DNA from: Ascaris suum
Taxonomy: Eukaryota; Nematoda; Chromadorea; Rhabditida; Ascarididae
DNA length: 64,000 nt
Assembly: GCA_013433145.1 (NCBI GenBank)
Contig: CM024171.1
Location: 12,896,065-12,960,064, forward strand
Direction of reading: 5' to 3'
The notes under the pieces were generated by a model. It saw only the letters and a list, made by a program, of their open reading frames with translations. It made no database searches and was not told the origin of the DNA. Made by a program: the position numbers and the translations under genes. Positions 40,470 through 64,000 of this stretch are shown here, piece after piece. Position 1 is the stretch's first letter. Every line of letters begins with the position of its first letter.

Positions 40470-40786
40470 AGTCTAGGGACGAGAGTTTGAGCTAAACTCC
40501 ACTCCGATAACCATCGGATCCGGGACCAGGTTCAAGTCAAACATCATATCCCACTACCAAAAACGGTTTTAATGCTTCAAATGTGTTAAAGTTGGTTTCT
40601 GAAGAGTGGCTGGTGTTGGCTCGGCTCGGCCAAAGAGTCGCCTTATCTAACCATAGTTGGCATGATGGATTTTGATGGACTAAACCTGGTCGTGGCTGCA
40701 GTCGCCAATAGGATTAAATTTAACTGCAATCCTTAACGCAGTTTATCAATACAATGAAGTGAATAAATAAATTTAAAAAAAAAAAA
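40470..40786 (+). mobile_element. Probable 3' tail of a retroelement with poly(A)
   Basis: A GC-richer block of about 300 bases in AT-rich intergenic DNA ends in AATAAATAAATTT followed by a run of 12 A at 40775-40786, then ordinary sequence. That layout (unique body, AATAAA-like signal, short A tail) suggests the 3' end of a non-LTR element or a retroposed transcript, inserted on the plus strand. On the plus strand there is an open stretch reading DFDGLNLVVAAVANRIKF, but no reverse transcriptase motif is visible. The 5' edge and target-site duplication could not be fixed. Confidence 0.35.
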
Positions 40787-41368
40787 ACAAAATCACAGTA
40801 GAGAATATAAAGAGACGTGCGAATAAGATATGCACTCGGTCGGAAAAGATCACAATTTGGAATGATAGAGAGCGAAAGATAGGATCTCTATGATTAGATA
40901 TATCGCAAATCACTCGTATAACCATTGCAATAATAGAAACATTCACTGATATTATCAATAATATCAGCAAAACAACTGATCGCGCATCATAATTCAATAG
41001 GAACACATCTTCTATTCTTAGTTATTTTACCTTAGTTAAATTTACGAGTTATATTGTTATACTAGGAATCCCAAAAAATCCATCCATAACGGCTATCAGG
41101 ATATCAATAACTTTTAAAAGACGGTAGTCCTCTAACATAATCCTTCTAATCCTCTTGCTCAACTAATAAGTAATCTCAGTAAAACTATACTCGCAAAGGT
41201 TTTTTTGCTTGGGATTATCCGATCAATGCGATTCAAATCGTGAAAGGTTGAACAACAGATAAATAAGAACTCGTTCCATAAAACTTCAAGAACGACTACT
41301 CGATCGGTCATATTCTATTCTAAATCGATGTAATATACTCTATTTGCCTCAAAAAAATTAAGCAATAA

Positions 41369-41408
41369 ATAATAATAATAATAACAATAATAATAATAAT
41401 AATAATAA
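41369..41408 (+). repeat. (AAT)n microsatellite
   Basis: About 13 AAT units with one AAC. Confidence 0.9.
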
Positions 41409-41836
41409 AACCAAGATTCCAGAAAAATTAGAAAAGTTTTTCTCGCTACTTTTATTTAGTAACTCAATTTTGAGCACGATTGGAGAATTCATAACGATGC
41501 ATCTATGCGTAGCATAAATGTATGCAAAACAATGGCAAAGTTGAAAATTTTCTAATAATAATCAATTAAAATATATTACAAGAGATTTCCGCTTTGCAGT
41601 TTTTTTCAATTTTTTTATTTTTCAATTAATCGAAAATAGTCATCTCTACCGTTTTCATTTTCAGCAAATAATTGCGTAGAAAAATTCAAGACGAAATAAA
41701 AAAAAACTACGCAAATTTGTGATGGAATACGATAATAATATAGAAAGCATATGAATGCAAATTTCAATTTTCTTTCATATTCGATGCTTTCATAGAAATA
41801 ATTTAAGGCAACCGAAATCAATCAACAAGAAAAGAT

Positions 41837-41979
<143 letters not shown>

Positions 41980-42677
41980 ATAAATTAGAAGAATAATTTA
42001 CAAGATTAGAAATAAGAAAAAAATATAAATAATATTTTAATAGTACAATCGAATTTTAAACCTTTAAATGTCAGAAGAACCTAAGCATTTCCGCTCCTAT
42101 CAAAAAGTTCTATCAATTTCCATATCTCATGTTTTTCCACATTTTTCCATATCTCGTTAATTGCTCTCGACTTATGCATAAAACTTCCTGAGTTAACATT
42201 TTCGTACTAATATTTGCATTCATTACTCTTATCTTTATTCGCTATTATAAGCCTCATATACTATTAAACAATAATACCCATTTAATTGATAAACAATGGC
42301 GGAATTAGTATGAAGATTTCGAATAAATAATGATGAATGATTGGATTAATACAAATCAATCCATAAAAATTTATAAATCCACCAATAATTACTCTTAAAA
42401 TAAGTTAAAGTCTTATTTTGTTATTTAAATAAGAGTCAAACTTTTAGCTGAATAAATGAAGCGTCAATATTTCCTCATTCAGGTGTATTGACCATTCCGT
42501 AAAGTGCAGTCATCTAACGAATCTTCATACAGAACCGGAAGTGATGACCGGAAAGAAGTGCGCCTCATAGCAATATGTCCACTACAAGATTAACTTCCAT
42601 TTGCTCATTTAAAGTGAAGCCTTGCATTACATCGATAATAAATGACTCCCCATTTAGCAAACAATCTTTGATAGTTT

Positions 42678-54646
<11,969 letters not shown>

Positions 54647-54657
54647 CCTCCCCTAGG

Positions 54658-54664
54658 CTGAAAA
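54658..54664 (-). promoter_or_regulatory. Splice acceptor just upstream of copy B start codon
   Basis: TTTTCAG on the minus strand ends 11 bases before the ATG at 54646. It could be a spliced-leader acceptor or the end of a 5' UTR intron. It supports the chosen start. Confidence 0.5.
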
Positions 54665-54892
54665 TACCTTTGAAAGTTTCCCATCAAATAAAAACGTCGA
54701 TGGTAAATTTTTGAAATTATCCGAAATTAATAATCAATAAAAATAATAAAGCGGGTTCAATTTTCGAATATCGAAAACGGTGAAATCCTTCGAATCTAAT
54801 AAGAAATAATAAAGCAAAACATTTTCGCTTCCATCCAACAAAATACTAGAGAGAAAAATTCGCTGAATAAAGATTGGATTTTAGTCGAAATA

Positions 54893-55020
54893 ATACCCCT
54901 CCCCCCCTCACCTTTATTTTAGTGCAAAAAATACCCCCCCCCCTCACCTTTATTTTAGTGCAAAAAATATCCTCCCCCCTCACCTTTATTTTAGTACAAA
55001 TATACCTCTGCCCCCTCATC
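54893..55020 (-). repeat. 36 bp tandem repeat, about 3 copies, upstream of copy B
   Basis: The core CTCACCTTTATTTTAGTGCA begins at 54907, 54943 and 54979, a strict 36 bp period, with variable C runs between units. It lies 250-370 bases before the ATG of GalNAc-transferase B. Read along that gene each unit contains AAAGGTGAG, a good 5' splice-site match. Confidence 0.85.
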
Positions 55021-55216
55021 TTCCCAAGCAACTAACGCTAACTTTCAGAACAAATAAATCAAATACAAAAAAAAAAGAAACAAATAAACGAATAGATTGA
55101 AAATGCTTAAAGGTTACTTGAAGTTTGAAAGAAAAAAGCATATAGTAAAAATGATTTCCAATATGTTCTTCTCTAATTAGCGTCCAAGAAATTTGCTTCC
55201 CACGAAAGTACTTTTA

Positions 55217-55304
55217 TTTGGACTAGGCCATTAGTTTGTTTGGACTAGGCTATTAGTTTCTTTGGACTAGGCCATTATTTTGCTCGGACTAGGCCACTTT
55301 TTCA
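55217..55304 (+). repeat. 22 bp tandem repeat, 4 copies, upstream of copy B
   Basis: Units 55217-55238, 55239-55260, 55261-55282 and 55283-55304 follow TTTGGACTAGGCCATTAGTT with few changes. They lie about 570-660 bases before the copy B start codon. Confidence 0.85.
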
Positions 55305-55988
55305 TATCGTTTTTAAGTATCTGCAAAGCGCATTAACGCTAAGCTAAAATATGCCAATTTATGTACATCCTAACCTATTCGACAATTTAAACTTAGCAAT
55401 CATTGAGCCTAAAATTATGGGATTTGCTGATATAAATCTTACAGTGATTTCTTATATCGATTTCCAATAATTTCTAAATAATTTCTAGCCATTTAAATAA
55501 ATCTAAAAACATATTTGCATTTTGTGAGTAATCGAATTGACGAATATGTTGTAAATTTTCTCAACCGATCAATATATATTAAATATTATTTCACTTTTAT
55601 ATTTTATTTTAATTAATTTTATTTCTTTATTTTTATTTATTTCTTTTTATTTATATTTTATCTATTTTATTTTTTTAATATTATTGTTTGTTTGTTTTTT
55701 TTTTTTTTTTTTTTTTTTTTTTGATAATCGGCGATATTTGTTGATCTAAGAATATGATTCGGTTAACGCATATTATGCTATTTGGTCGCTTTCATAAATT
55801 TCAATTGATTTTCCAAGAGAAAAATAGATTAATATGAATAATTAAATTATCAAACAAGATCGCGTTTATATGAGTTAATTTGTAGAATTTCTCTTTTTTT
55901 TTCGGCCATATACAAAATTCAATATCATCCTAAAATATTTGCTTAAATATTGCTATCAAAATCAGCTCGTTCATCTGCGATTTTTTTT

Positions 55989-56073
55989 GGGGAGGAGAGG
56001 GGGGGGTTGGGAGGAGGGGAGGGGGGGTTGGGAGGAGGGGGGGGGGTTGGGAGGAGGGGAGGGGACGGGAGGG
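55989..56073 (+). repeat. G-rich tandem tract, quadruplex-prone
   Basis: About 85 bases of nearly pure G with A/T spacers, built on GGGTTGGGAGGAGGGGAGG repeated about three to four times. There are many runs of three or more G, so a plus-strand G-quadruplex is plausible. It lies about 1.3 kb upstream of the copy B start codon, with G on the strand opposite to the coding strand. Confidence 0.75.
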
Positions 56074-57046
56074 ATATACAATGAAAGATTATTGTCGAAT
56101 ATTGCCAGAAAAATTTTATCTTTTCACTTCTGTTCTATTGTGCTCATGAATTGTTCTAACATCGATCGTTGGCTGATCATTAAAAATACGCCATATTACC
56201 TCGACAATAAAGTTTTCTGATTATCATCTCATCTTTCTATGGACAGGTGAAAAGAAAAAATGAAAATGATGAGACTCTTCAATTATTCATTAAGTCGGTC
56301 AAATGCAAGTTCCTTTTTAATAAGGAGATGAAATTTTCAATGATTTTCCCCTCCCCCCCCCCCCAATTTGAAAATATAATCCATCAGAAATTTAGTGATC
56401 AACGAAAATTGAAGCATAATTGATAGTTGAGTGTCTCTAATCAAAGTTAAACACCCATATTACAATATTGTTTAGTTTAAAATCGAATAACATTGCGTTG
56501 AAAAATAATTGAAAACATGAGAGCGATGCAATAAACCCCGCAAATAGGATCCGACTATTAGCCTCTTCCTCATATGAGTAAAAGGAGGCGCAGTCTTTGA
56601 TTTAAGCCAAAAAAAAAGCGCCCGGCTTTGAAGGTGGCAATTACTCTATAGGTCCAGCAGTGTGTGAACTGGTAGACCGTATCACATCAAATAAAACCCC
56701 CGGGGAGAAGGAAGCACAAATTTCTTGTAGATCTGAAGAGTCCTTATTGAGAAGGAGGGACAATAGTTGCTTTATATTGTTGACGAGACTATTGCTTTTC
56801 TGTTGAAACTGGTGGAAAGCGATGGGGTTGTATTCGAAGTTCACGGTAGAAATATCGATATCGTTAATGCACTCATTCGTTCAGCTATTGAACTGCGGTT
56901 GAGTCATCTCGTTTTGTGTACTATTGCTGCTTCTACGTAATGAATATTATCTATTCACCTCAATTGTAGCTTTATGAACCTTTAGTTCTTCATTACTGTT
57001 CATGCTGACATAATTTTTGCATTGTTTTCCCCATTTCCGGATGTTG

Positions 57047-57149
57047 AAATAAATAAATAAATAAACGAATAAATAAATAAATAAATAAACAAATAAATAA
57101 ATAAACGAGTAAATAAATAAATAAATAAGCAAATAAATAAATAAATAAA
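57047..57149 (+). repeat. (AAAT)n microsatellite
   Basis: About 25 AAAT units with occasional ACG, AAC and AGC changes. Confidence 0.9.
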
Positions 57150-58188
57150 GTGCAACAGCGCAGCAACTATTTTCTCTATCGTCATAAACGCATCTCAGGT
57201 GGCATTAAAAGCGCATAAAATAAAATTTAAAGCTGTATATCCGGTTTTCTGTAAAGTGGTCATTTTATAAAGCATTACGATTCCGGTACAATATATTGAC
57301 CTATTTTGCGTTTCGAAAATAGTTTTAGCACAAACGCTTTTTTCATTCGAACATTTTCCCACAGCGGTTACGATATTCCGGAAAATGAACGCCTCATTAA
57401 AAGATGGAAGCCGGTTTAGTGTCTTAGAAGGCCTCTCTCAAAAGCTTTGCGCCAACAAGACATCCTCGGCTCCAAAATGGGAGGGCTTTATTATCTTGAT
57501 GGTCAATAAGGGTATTATGAATAGTTTTATTTCCATGATTGCAAACGTGGAAATGATATGCAGCATAGAGCGACTTAATGAGATGCAGGTAGAGGTAGTG
57601 GAAATGACCGAGCATTTCCCACCCCCCCCCCCCAAAAAAAAAAAAGCAGCAATATCACTTAATCGTAATATCACTTAATAATAAATCAGTTGTTTTTTTT
57701 TTTTTAAATTAAACCATTGAAGCATAATTAAATAAAATTGAATGATGGGAAATTGGGCGTTTTTAAAAACATCAAGCGAAAGGTAGAAAGCAATAAAGGT
57801 AGAAAACAATGAGAACAAAGTAAATATCAAGTGACGTGTCAATACCAAATCGATATGGACGAAACTACAGATGAAACTATAAAATTCATATTTTGTTTGC
57901 TTTTTTATGAGAGAAAAAAAATTATACATTTAAGAAATTTTTATTCGCTTGAAATTGGAAGATTGCCAACTTTGAATTTTTTTTTGCACTCTCATTTTGA
58001 AATTTTTTTTTTCTCAGCTTTAATTAGCTGAATAGAATATAACTATTCATTCATTTATTTATGGAAAACATCATAAACAACTATCGTTCTCTTTTTTACG
58101 TCTATTTCCGTCAATTTTAGTGTTATTCATTGATAAAATTGGAGATTATTCGAGGTTTGAAGTGAATATATCCTCTCCCACATCCTGA

Positions 58189-58256
58189 ATAGGCCCCCCC
58201 TACCCCATCCTGAATATGACCTCTCCCTCACCCCCCCCCCCTCCCCTCCCAGCCCT
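58189..58256 (+). repeat. C-rich tract with duplicated ATCCTGAATA
   Basis: C runs with two copies of ATCCTGAATA about 28 bases apart, so a short C-rich tandem duplication. Confidence 0.6.
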
Positions 58257-58469
58257 CTTGTGACGAACTGTATTTCGCATCTGTTTATTGCGATCGTCTA
58301 ATTTGCCATATGCGCGCAAATTAGTATGCGAAAAGGCAGCTGCAAATACGGCTTTAATGCTTATTTGTTAGCACTCAGAAGATCAATCGTAACGTCGATT
58401 TTCGCCATTCTCATAGAATGATGCGAATGGCAAAGATATGCAAATTCCAATGGAACCTAATCGAAACGC

Positions 58470-58661
58470 ATGAAATATTGTCACTATCATATGTGGGAAT
58501 TCCTGAGGGGAAAGATTAGGGGCAAAAAGGTGGAGAAGATGGTACTATTGTTCCTGATAATTGTGTCGAGAGGTCTGTTATTTATGTGTGAAGCAATACG
58601 GGACGGAGAATATCTGTGCCCAATTAGCGCACTCTACGTTTTGCACTTTCCGATACTATAA
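58470..58661 (+). CDS. Hypothetical ORF with signal-peptide-like segment
   Basis: Within this 63-codon frame an internal ATG at 58539 begins MVLLFLIIVSRGLLFMCEAI, which looks like a signal peptide with a cleavage site after CEA, then RDGEYLCPIS. It could be a first exon of a secreted protein, but no further exon was found. Confidence 0.15.
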   Translation: MKYCHYHMWEFLRGKIRGKKVEKMVLLFLIIVSRGLLFMCEAIRDGEYLCPISALYVLHFPIL

Positions 58662-58870
58662 AATACCATCTGTTTTCCTCGTTGAGGTTGAATGCCACTT
58701 CATCGAGGATGCCACCTTGTGTACTTGATTTCAGAAAATCTCAGTGTTCGATTCGCTAATCGTTTTCTCGAATGATGGTGATGCGTGGGAGTACCTTCCA
58801 GGTAAACGACGTATTTTATTCCCTTTCTGTTGTAGTCTAATTATATTGAAGGAAGATTCTTAGATCGAAG

Positions 58871-58984
58871 ATGGAGCCTCCAGAGGAATTGAAATTAGAT
58901 TCTCCTGATATTACTATACACAAAAAGCCGGAAATAAGAAAATTAGAGCATTTTAGTCTGAAGGCGCCAATAAGCTATTGTTGA
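58871..58984 (+). CDS. Hypothetical 37-codon ORF
   Basis: It starts MEPPEELKLDSPDITIHKKP and stays charged and protein-like to the stop. An AG acceptor-like site lies eight bases upstream. Short and unrecognised. Confidence 0.15.
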   Translation: MEPPEELKLDSPDITIHKKPEIRKLEHFSLKAPISYC

Positions 58985-59487
58985 CACTAATTGTCCGCTT
59001 GGTTCACCTTCTGTCTGTAGACAAACTTTTCACTAATCATCACATATAGATTAGAATTATAAGCTGATTTTGGTTGCTGCCGAGCATCACATATCCATTA
59101 CGATGGATATACAGGAGCTGTCCGATGTCTGCACAATCACAGCCTCATACCCAACGTCTGGGTATATTTGTGCTCATTATTGGGCAAATTTCAGGATACC
59201 ATATAGGGGCATCTAGGTGAAGAAGGGAGAATTTTATGTCGATAAGAGGGAATCATCCAAATTAGAGACGAAAGATCTACTGGAATAAGAAAACGACAAA
59301 AACGAAATACAATAAAATATGAGAAGAATGGGCGAATTGAAGATAAAATTGGAATCTGATTGCTTCTAACGATGATTCGTTTCAGTTAATAATCTAAGAT
59401 TTGAAGCTCTAAATATAAATTGCTTTCAATGGGCGCATTTTCACTGTAATGTTAGAATTGATAAGGACTTTTATCACTAAAAACTCT

Positions 59488-59541
59488 GTCTCATTACCAT
59501 TAAGTTGATTAGATGTCTCATTACCATTAAGTTGATTAGAC
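59488..59541 (+). repeat. 27 bp tandem duplication
   Basis: GTCTCATTACCATTAAGTTG starts at 59488 and again at 59515. The 27 bp units differ only in the last base. Confidence 0.85.
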
Positions 59542-60089
59542 ACAGGTAATTGCCCACAGGTATATTAGCATAAAATTACAGGTGCATTTCATTTGAAATG
59601 CACAAGTGCATTCCACAATATGAATATGCGATAGCGGATTGCTTTTATTAGCGTCAACTTCATGCCACTCGCATAATTAGTCGATAAAAATAATCAATTC
59701 TCCTATGTGAGCCTTAAGAGGGTGAATGGTACTATATATTGTGAGATCTGATATAAGTAAAGAAGTAGCCAATTTTTTTTCAATGAGAGTAGATGAAGTA
59801 ATTACTATTATACAACGTTCATATAATGTCCACCGGAGTGAATTTCTTCATTGGACACCGCTCATGAATCGGTTGGAAACAAACGGAACACCCCATTTGC
59901 ATCGAGGGCCTTATTTTGAATGAAGCCGGTTTCCATTTTAGTTATTTTCCTGGGAAATGGAGCTGTGATACTTACTCGAGAGTGCGGGTACAAGAAACCT
60001 CATCGTGATGAGTCCTCAATAAATTTGACTAATAAAGTCTGTGCGCATACATTACTAGCTCGTCAACGCAACGAAAAATACAAGAAAAC

Positions 60090-60211
<122 letters not shown>

Positions 60212-60327
60212 CCCCTGTGACCGTGGCATTTTTTGCCAATCACGTCCTTCACTTTTACGTTCACGATTGGATCGGAGGGACAAAGGCAGGAAATGAGTCA
60301 CACTGCAACCATTAGGTCCGTAATAAT

Positions 60328-60456
60328 TCAGTCGATGGTATGTCCGCCTGGAATGCGAAAGATCCCTCTTCTATATCTTGTATGTGGATAGTATTTTAGC
60401 TCTCCATCACAAGAGCCACGTCTATAATCACCTTTAATTCGTTTATGTATAGACAT
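60328..60456 (-). CDS. Hypothetical 42-codon basic ORF in GC-richer island
   Basis: MSIHKRIKGDYRRGSCDGEL continues to a basic, Tyr/Arg-rich end. The surrounding island 59700-60660 has other open minus-strand pieces in different frames, e.g. FDAKFRWHPEKFAKCLYINE near 60495-60435, so this may be a decayed coding sequence. No family was recognised. Confidence 0.15.
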   Translation of the reverse strand: MSIHKRIKGDYRRGSCDGELKYYPHTRYRRGIFRIPGGHTID

Positions 60457-61935
60457 TTGGCGAATTTCTCAGGATGCCAGCGAAATTTAGCATCGAAATA
60501 TGTCACCTGTTGGTTATACGTTTCATTCCGGCCGCTACCGTGGTGCCTGTTAAGATGTGAATTTCATTCATCAGGCATATCTCCATCCGTTGCCGACCAT
60601 TTGCAATTTATGCGACTCTCCATTGTGCTGCCCGGAAAGTTTAATTCACATATTGCGCTTTTATTTTTATTTTTATCTCTATTTTCTTTTTTTTTTCCTA
60701 TTATATTTCCATCGTTTGTTTTATTGCTGTTTCACGTTCATTTTCTATAAGTGCCATATAATCCTATAAACGCTTTATTTCTACTTTTTATTTCTACTTT
60801 TAATTTCCTCTTTTCTCCAATAATAACATTAAATAATATTCTGCAATTCGCACTCATAAAATGCGCAAATTTTCTTCATAAATTTTGCTTGAAATTAAAA
60901 TAATCAAACAATAAAGCATTTTTGAATTATTTAACGATTCGTTGTGAAGAACATTTGTGGCACGACGAATGGTCACTCAAAAAGTATAGCGCTTCAGCGT
61001 TGAGACTCAAATAAGTGACCACTACGGGATGATAGCACATAACGAGAGTCTAACACATACATGCGTTGACCTATGAATATATTTGCTCACATTTAGAGAA
61101 CTCTCATCACGACATTTTTTGTGGTCAATAAAGGTCAATCGCTATCGTTTCGTGAGGAAATGAGCAATCGTAATCGACACCCGGATTTTAGCTGCTTGTT
61201 GTCCATTCGTTGGATTAATACCTAGCGTCGTCCATATATATAATTAGCACTTTTGCAAAATTGCAATCACCGAAATGCATTAAAGATATCATTTCGAGTG
61301 ATCACTAAACGGCTTATTTAATTTCTTCAATTCAATACCGAAAAGAATTTAATAATTATAATCGATGAAAATCGTATTTGTTGTAAAACGCTGTGATTAC
61401 CTTTATAGCTTCCAGTAAAGATGATAATAAAGTTGATCAAATAAGAAGCGAATTAGCATCTTATGGCAATATAATCGAAAATATCTTACATTGAGTAGCT
61501 CATTTTTGAAAAATATTTCCACCTAATTTTGAATATTTTTTTGAATATTTTGAATATCTCATTTTTTTTCTTTCATATGCAAATTTTACTTTTGCAAAAA
61601 AGCCTCTTTTTTTTTTCTTCAAGCATATTTCTTCATTAATATAGTCTTTAATAGTTGATTTCAGGTATTCATAAATAATTAACTTCCTACTTTTATCTTT
61701 GCCATAAATGCTTTACCTTTTACCATAAATAATGCTTCTCGAGAGGAAACTCTAAATGAAGATCGTTTATTATATATTCTACACTTTTCGTATAGAGATA
61801 GAATAAATCTAATGGATCATATGGAGAAAATGTTTTTTTTTTGCCGCAATATTCTTTAACAAATTATTAAAACATATTTCCTATGGCGCTCAATTTCGCA
61901 TTTATTTCTATCTTTAGCATCTTATTTTATAATAA

Positions 61936-62038
<103 letters not shown>

Positions 62039-62898
62039 TATAGATTTATTTATTGTGCTCTTTTGTGAATTTCCGCCTTCAAATTGCATTATAACGTCAT
62101 CTCAATCCAAATATGTCTTTCTTCTTGTTCATCTGTTAGTTTCGTGTTATAACTTTTTCTTTTCAGGTATAATTAATGCATTAGATAACCTTCCGTAATA
62201 ACTTTCAAAATAATCAATAAATATAAATATGATTTATAGTTATTTATATGTTTATAGAGGGCAAAAAATTTGCATATATTTTTGCAACAAGTTGGTAGCA
62301 TTTATTAACATCAATTAGGGCAGTGAAAAGAATTTCGAGAATTTATTTGCGTTTGAAATATAAGAGCAGTTATTACTCATGTTTTATTGTTTGTTGCTAA
62401 GATATGACAATGGACGGTTTGATGAAATGAATGGAAAGGGATATATCCTATCAGGTGATCCGGCGCAAATGTCCACTTATTTCTTGATATGGCCGAGCGT
62501 TCAGTTGATAGAGCTTGTTTCATATGAAATATGCTCAGTTGTGGAGAGTACAAAAAATTTTTCATTTTTAAACAGTCATTTCTTTGGGAAGGAAGAGCGG
62601 GATGAGGAGGTGAATTAAAACTCGAAGATTATGGGATTTCCCGATTTGATTTGTAATTATCTCTTTGCATTTTCATTACTCATAATTTACCAACTAGAGT
62701 TTACTTTATTATTATTTGGAAATTAGAAGTTAATTTTTCTTTCAGTAAATCATCTTCATCATTGAAATGCAAATTAAAACCGGATGAAAGAAATGTTGTC
62801 AAGGTCAGCAAAGAATTGCCACATTTTATAATCAAATTAAACAACTGCACACTTCATACACAAATCTATGAACCATCCTAGAACGATTGAATGTTTAG

Positions 62899-63034
<136 letters not shown>

Positions 63035-64000
63035 CAGAAGAGTCGAAATGCGCTGTTGCAATAATATGAAGGAAAGGGAAGAGAGAGTGCAACTTGAATA
63101 CGAATATCTGTGGAATTTTTGGAAGTTTATTGTGAGTTTATCGAATTCCCATTTGAATTCACTAAATTTTTGCAACATTCATAATAGGAGACAAACAGGT
63201 AATTATTAGTGCTATACAGGTATTATTAATATAACGCCAGTCTTATTGAATAAATATTGTCGAAAGGCGTCGCATCGAGTTTTACGCCATGCAAAAATCG
63301 TCGTTAATGGTTTGTTTATGCGCATTGTCTATATAGCATCGCTATCGAACGGTTAACGTCTTTCGTTATTCCCTCTCCACTCTATCGCTCTTATAGTTTA
63401 TCATTTCCGCTTTGTTATTTACTCGTTGATTTCTGCTTATATTGATATCTTGTGATAATAATTATCAATTCTTATTTTAATTCATCATTACTTCGATCGG
63501 CCGATATTTTGAGGACTTGATTTGTTCTAATTTGGGTTTTTTGCGTCTGTCTTTATGGCGTCGGTCATTCATATATTCAGCATTTATTATGATCGTTCAC
63601 TATGTCTATTAAATCAATAAAATATAAAACACCTACGGCTCTGAGCGTCCATCTATAAGAGTAGATGTTAAGCGATATATGCCATTTAAATTATCCATAT
63701 CCGTACTATTTCATTGACGGAAATTAATAAAGGTGAGATCTCTCACCTGCCGTCTTTTTCCGCCTAACGAAAGCGTGATGCCAATGATTTTCCTTTGATT
63801 GATCGCATTGGTTAGCCCACTTATTCATGAGCTGATCAAAATCAGTTGATATGAAATGTGCGTTACATTGCACAATCGATGTGTGTCTTTGACAAGCTCA
63901 GCTTGATTGTGTGCGAAATGTTTTTTGTCGCCGCCATTTGAACGGTGTATCGAAAATGCTTTACTCAGATATTTCCATCACTTTATTACGCTTATAAATT

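Noticed and set aside
40505..40545. GGTTCAAGTC resembling a tRNA B box
   Set aside because: No A box or cloverleaf pairing could be built around it.
40773..41006. Hydrophobic minus-strand ORF
   Set aside because: It has low complexity and a T-rich end, overlaps the A tail of the insertion-like block, and has no supporting exons.

Overview
The window is eukaryotic. It is strongly AT-rich and holds long (TA)n microsatellites, and its genes are split into small exons by GT-AG introns of roughly 0.3 to 2.2 kb. An invertebrate animal, most likely a nematode, fits best. The reasons are T-rich acceptors ending TTTCAG at many introns, the protein families present, and acceptor-like AG sites 11 to 23 bases before the start codons, as expected where a spliced leader is added. 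The nematode assignment is inference; no spliced-leader RNA or rRNA gene was seen.

Three genes could be rebuilt exon by exon, all on the minus strand and each open from ATG to stop. (1) 21283-33676: a polypeptide N-acetylgalactosaminyltransferase (GT27 family), 12 exons, 586 aa. (2) 37348-39171: the translation re-initiation factor DENR, 4 exons, 202 aa. (3) 42678-54646: a second GalNAc-transferase, 11 exons, 577 aa. The two transferases are clearly paralogues. Their catalytic exons are almost the same and the introns there share positions and phases, but the lectin tails have diverged strongly. DENR lies between them, with about 3.5 kb on each side, and has no obvious functional link to them.

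Region by region: 1-21282 has no gene I can support. It holds a broken Penelope-like reverse transcriptase (4560-5290, minus), six (TA)n arrays and several short tandem repeats. 21283-33676 is GalNAc-transferase copy A. 33677-37347 is intergenic, with a GC-richer island at 34955-35640. 37348-39171 is DENR. 39172-42677 is intergenic, with a poly(A)-tailed retroelement-like tail near 40470-40786 and a (TA)n array. 42678-54646 is copy B. 54647-64000 begins with the 5' flank of copy B, which carries three stacked tandem-repeat blocks (36 bp x3, 22 bp x4 and a G-quadruplex-prone tract), followed by unassigned sequence with three (TA)n arrays and a few short candidate ORFs.

The two transferases would act in the Golgi, moving GalNAc from UDP-GalNAc onto Ser/Thr to start mucin-type O-glycans. 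DENR would act in the cytosol with MCTS1 on 40S ribosomes. Exon edges were placed by hand from reading frame, GT/AG sites and comparison of the two paralogues. They are internally consistent (1761, 1734 and 609 coding bases, all multiples of three), but no transcript was available.
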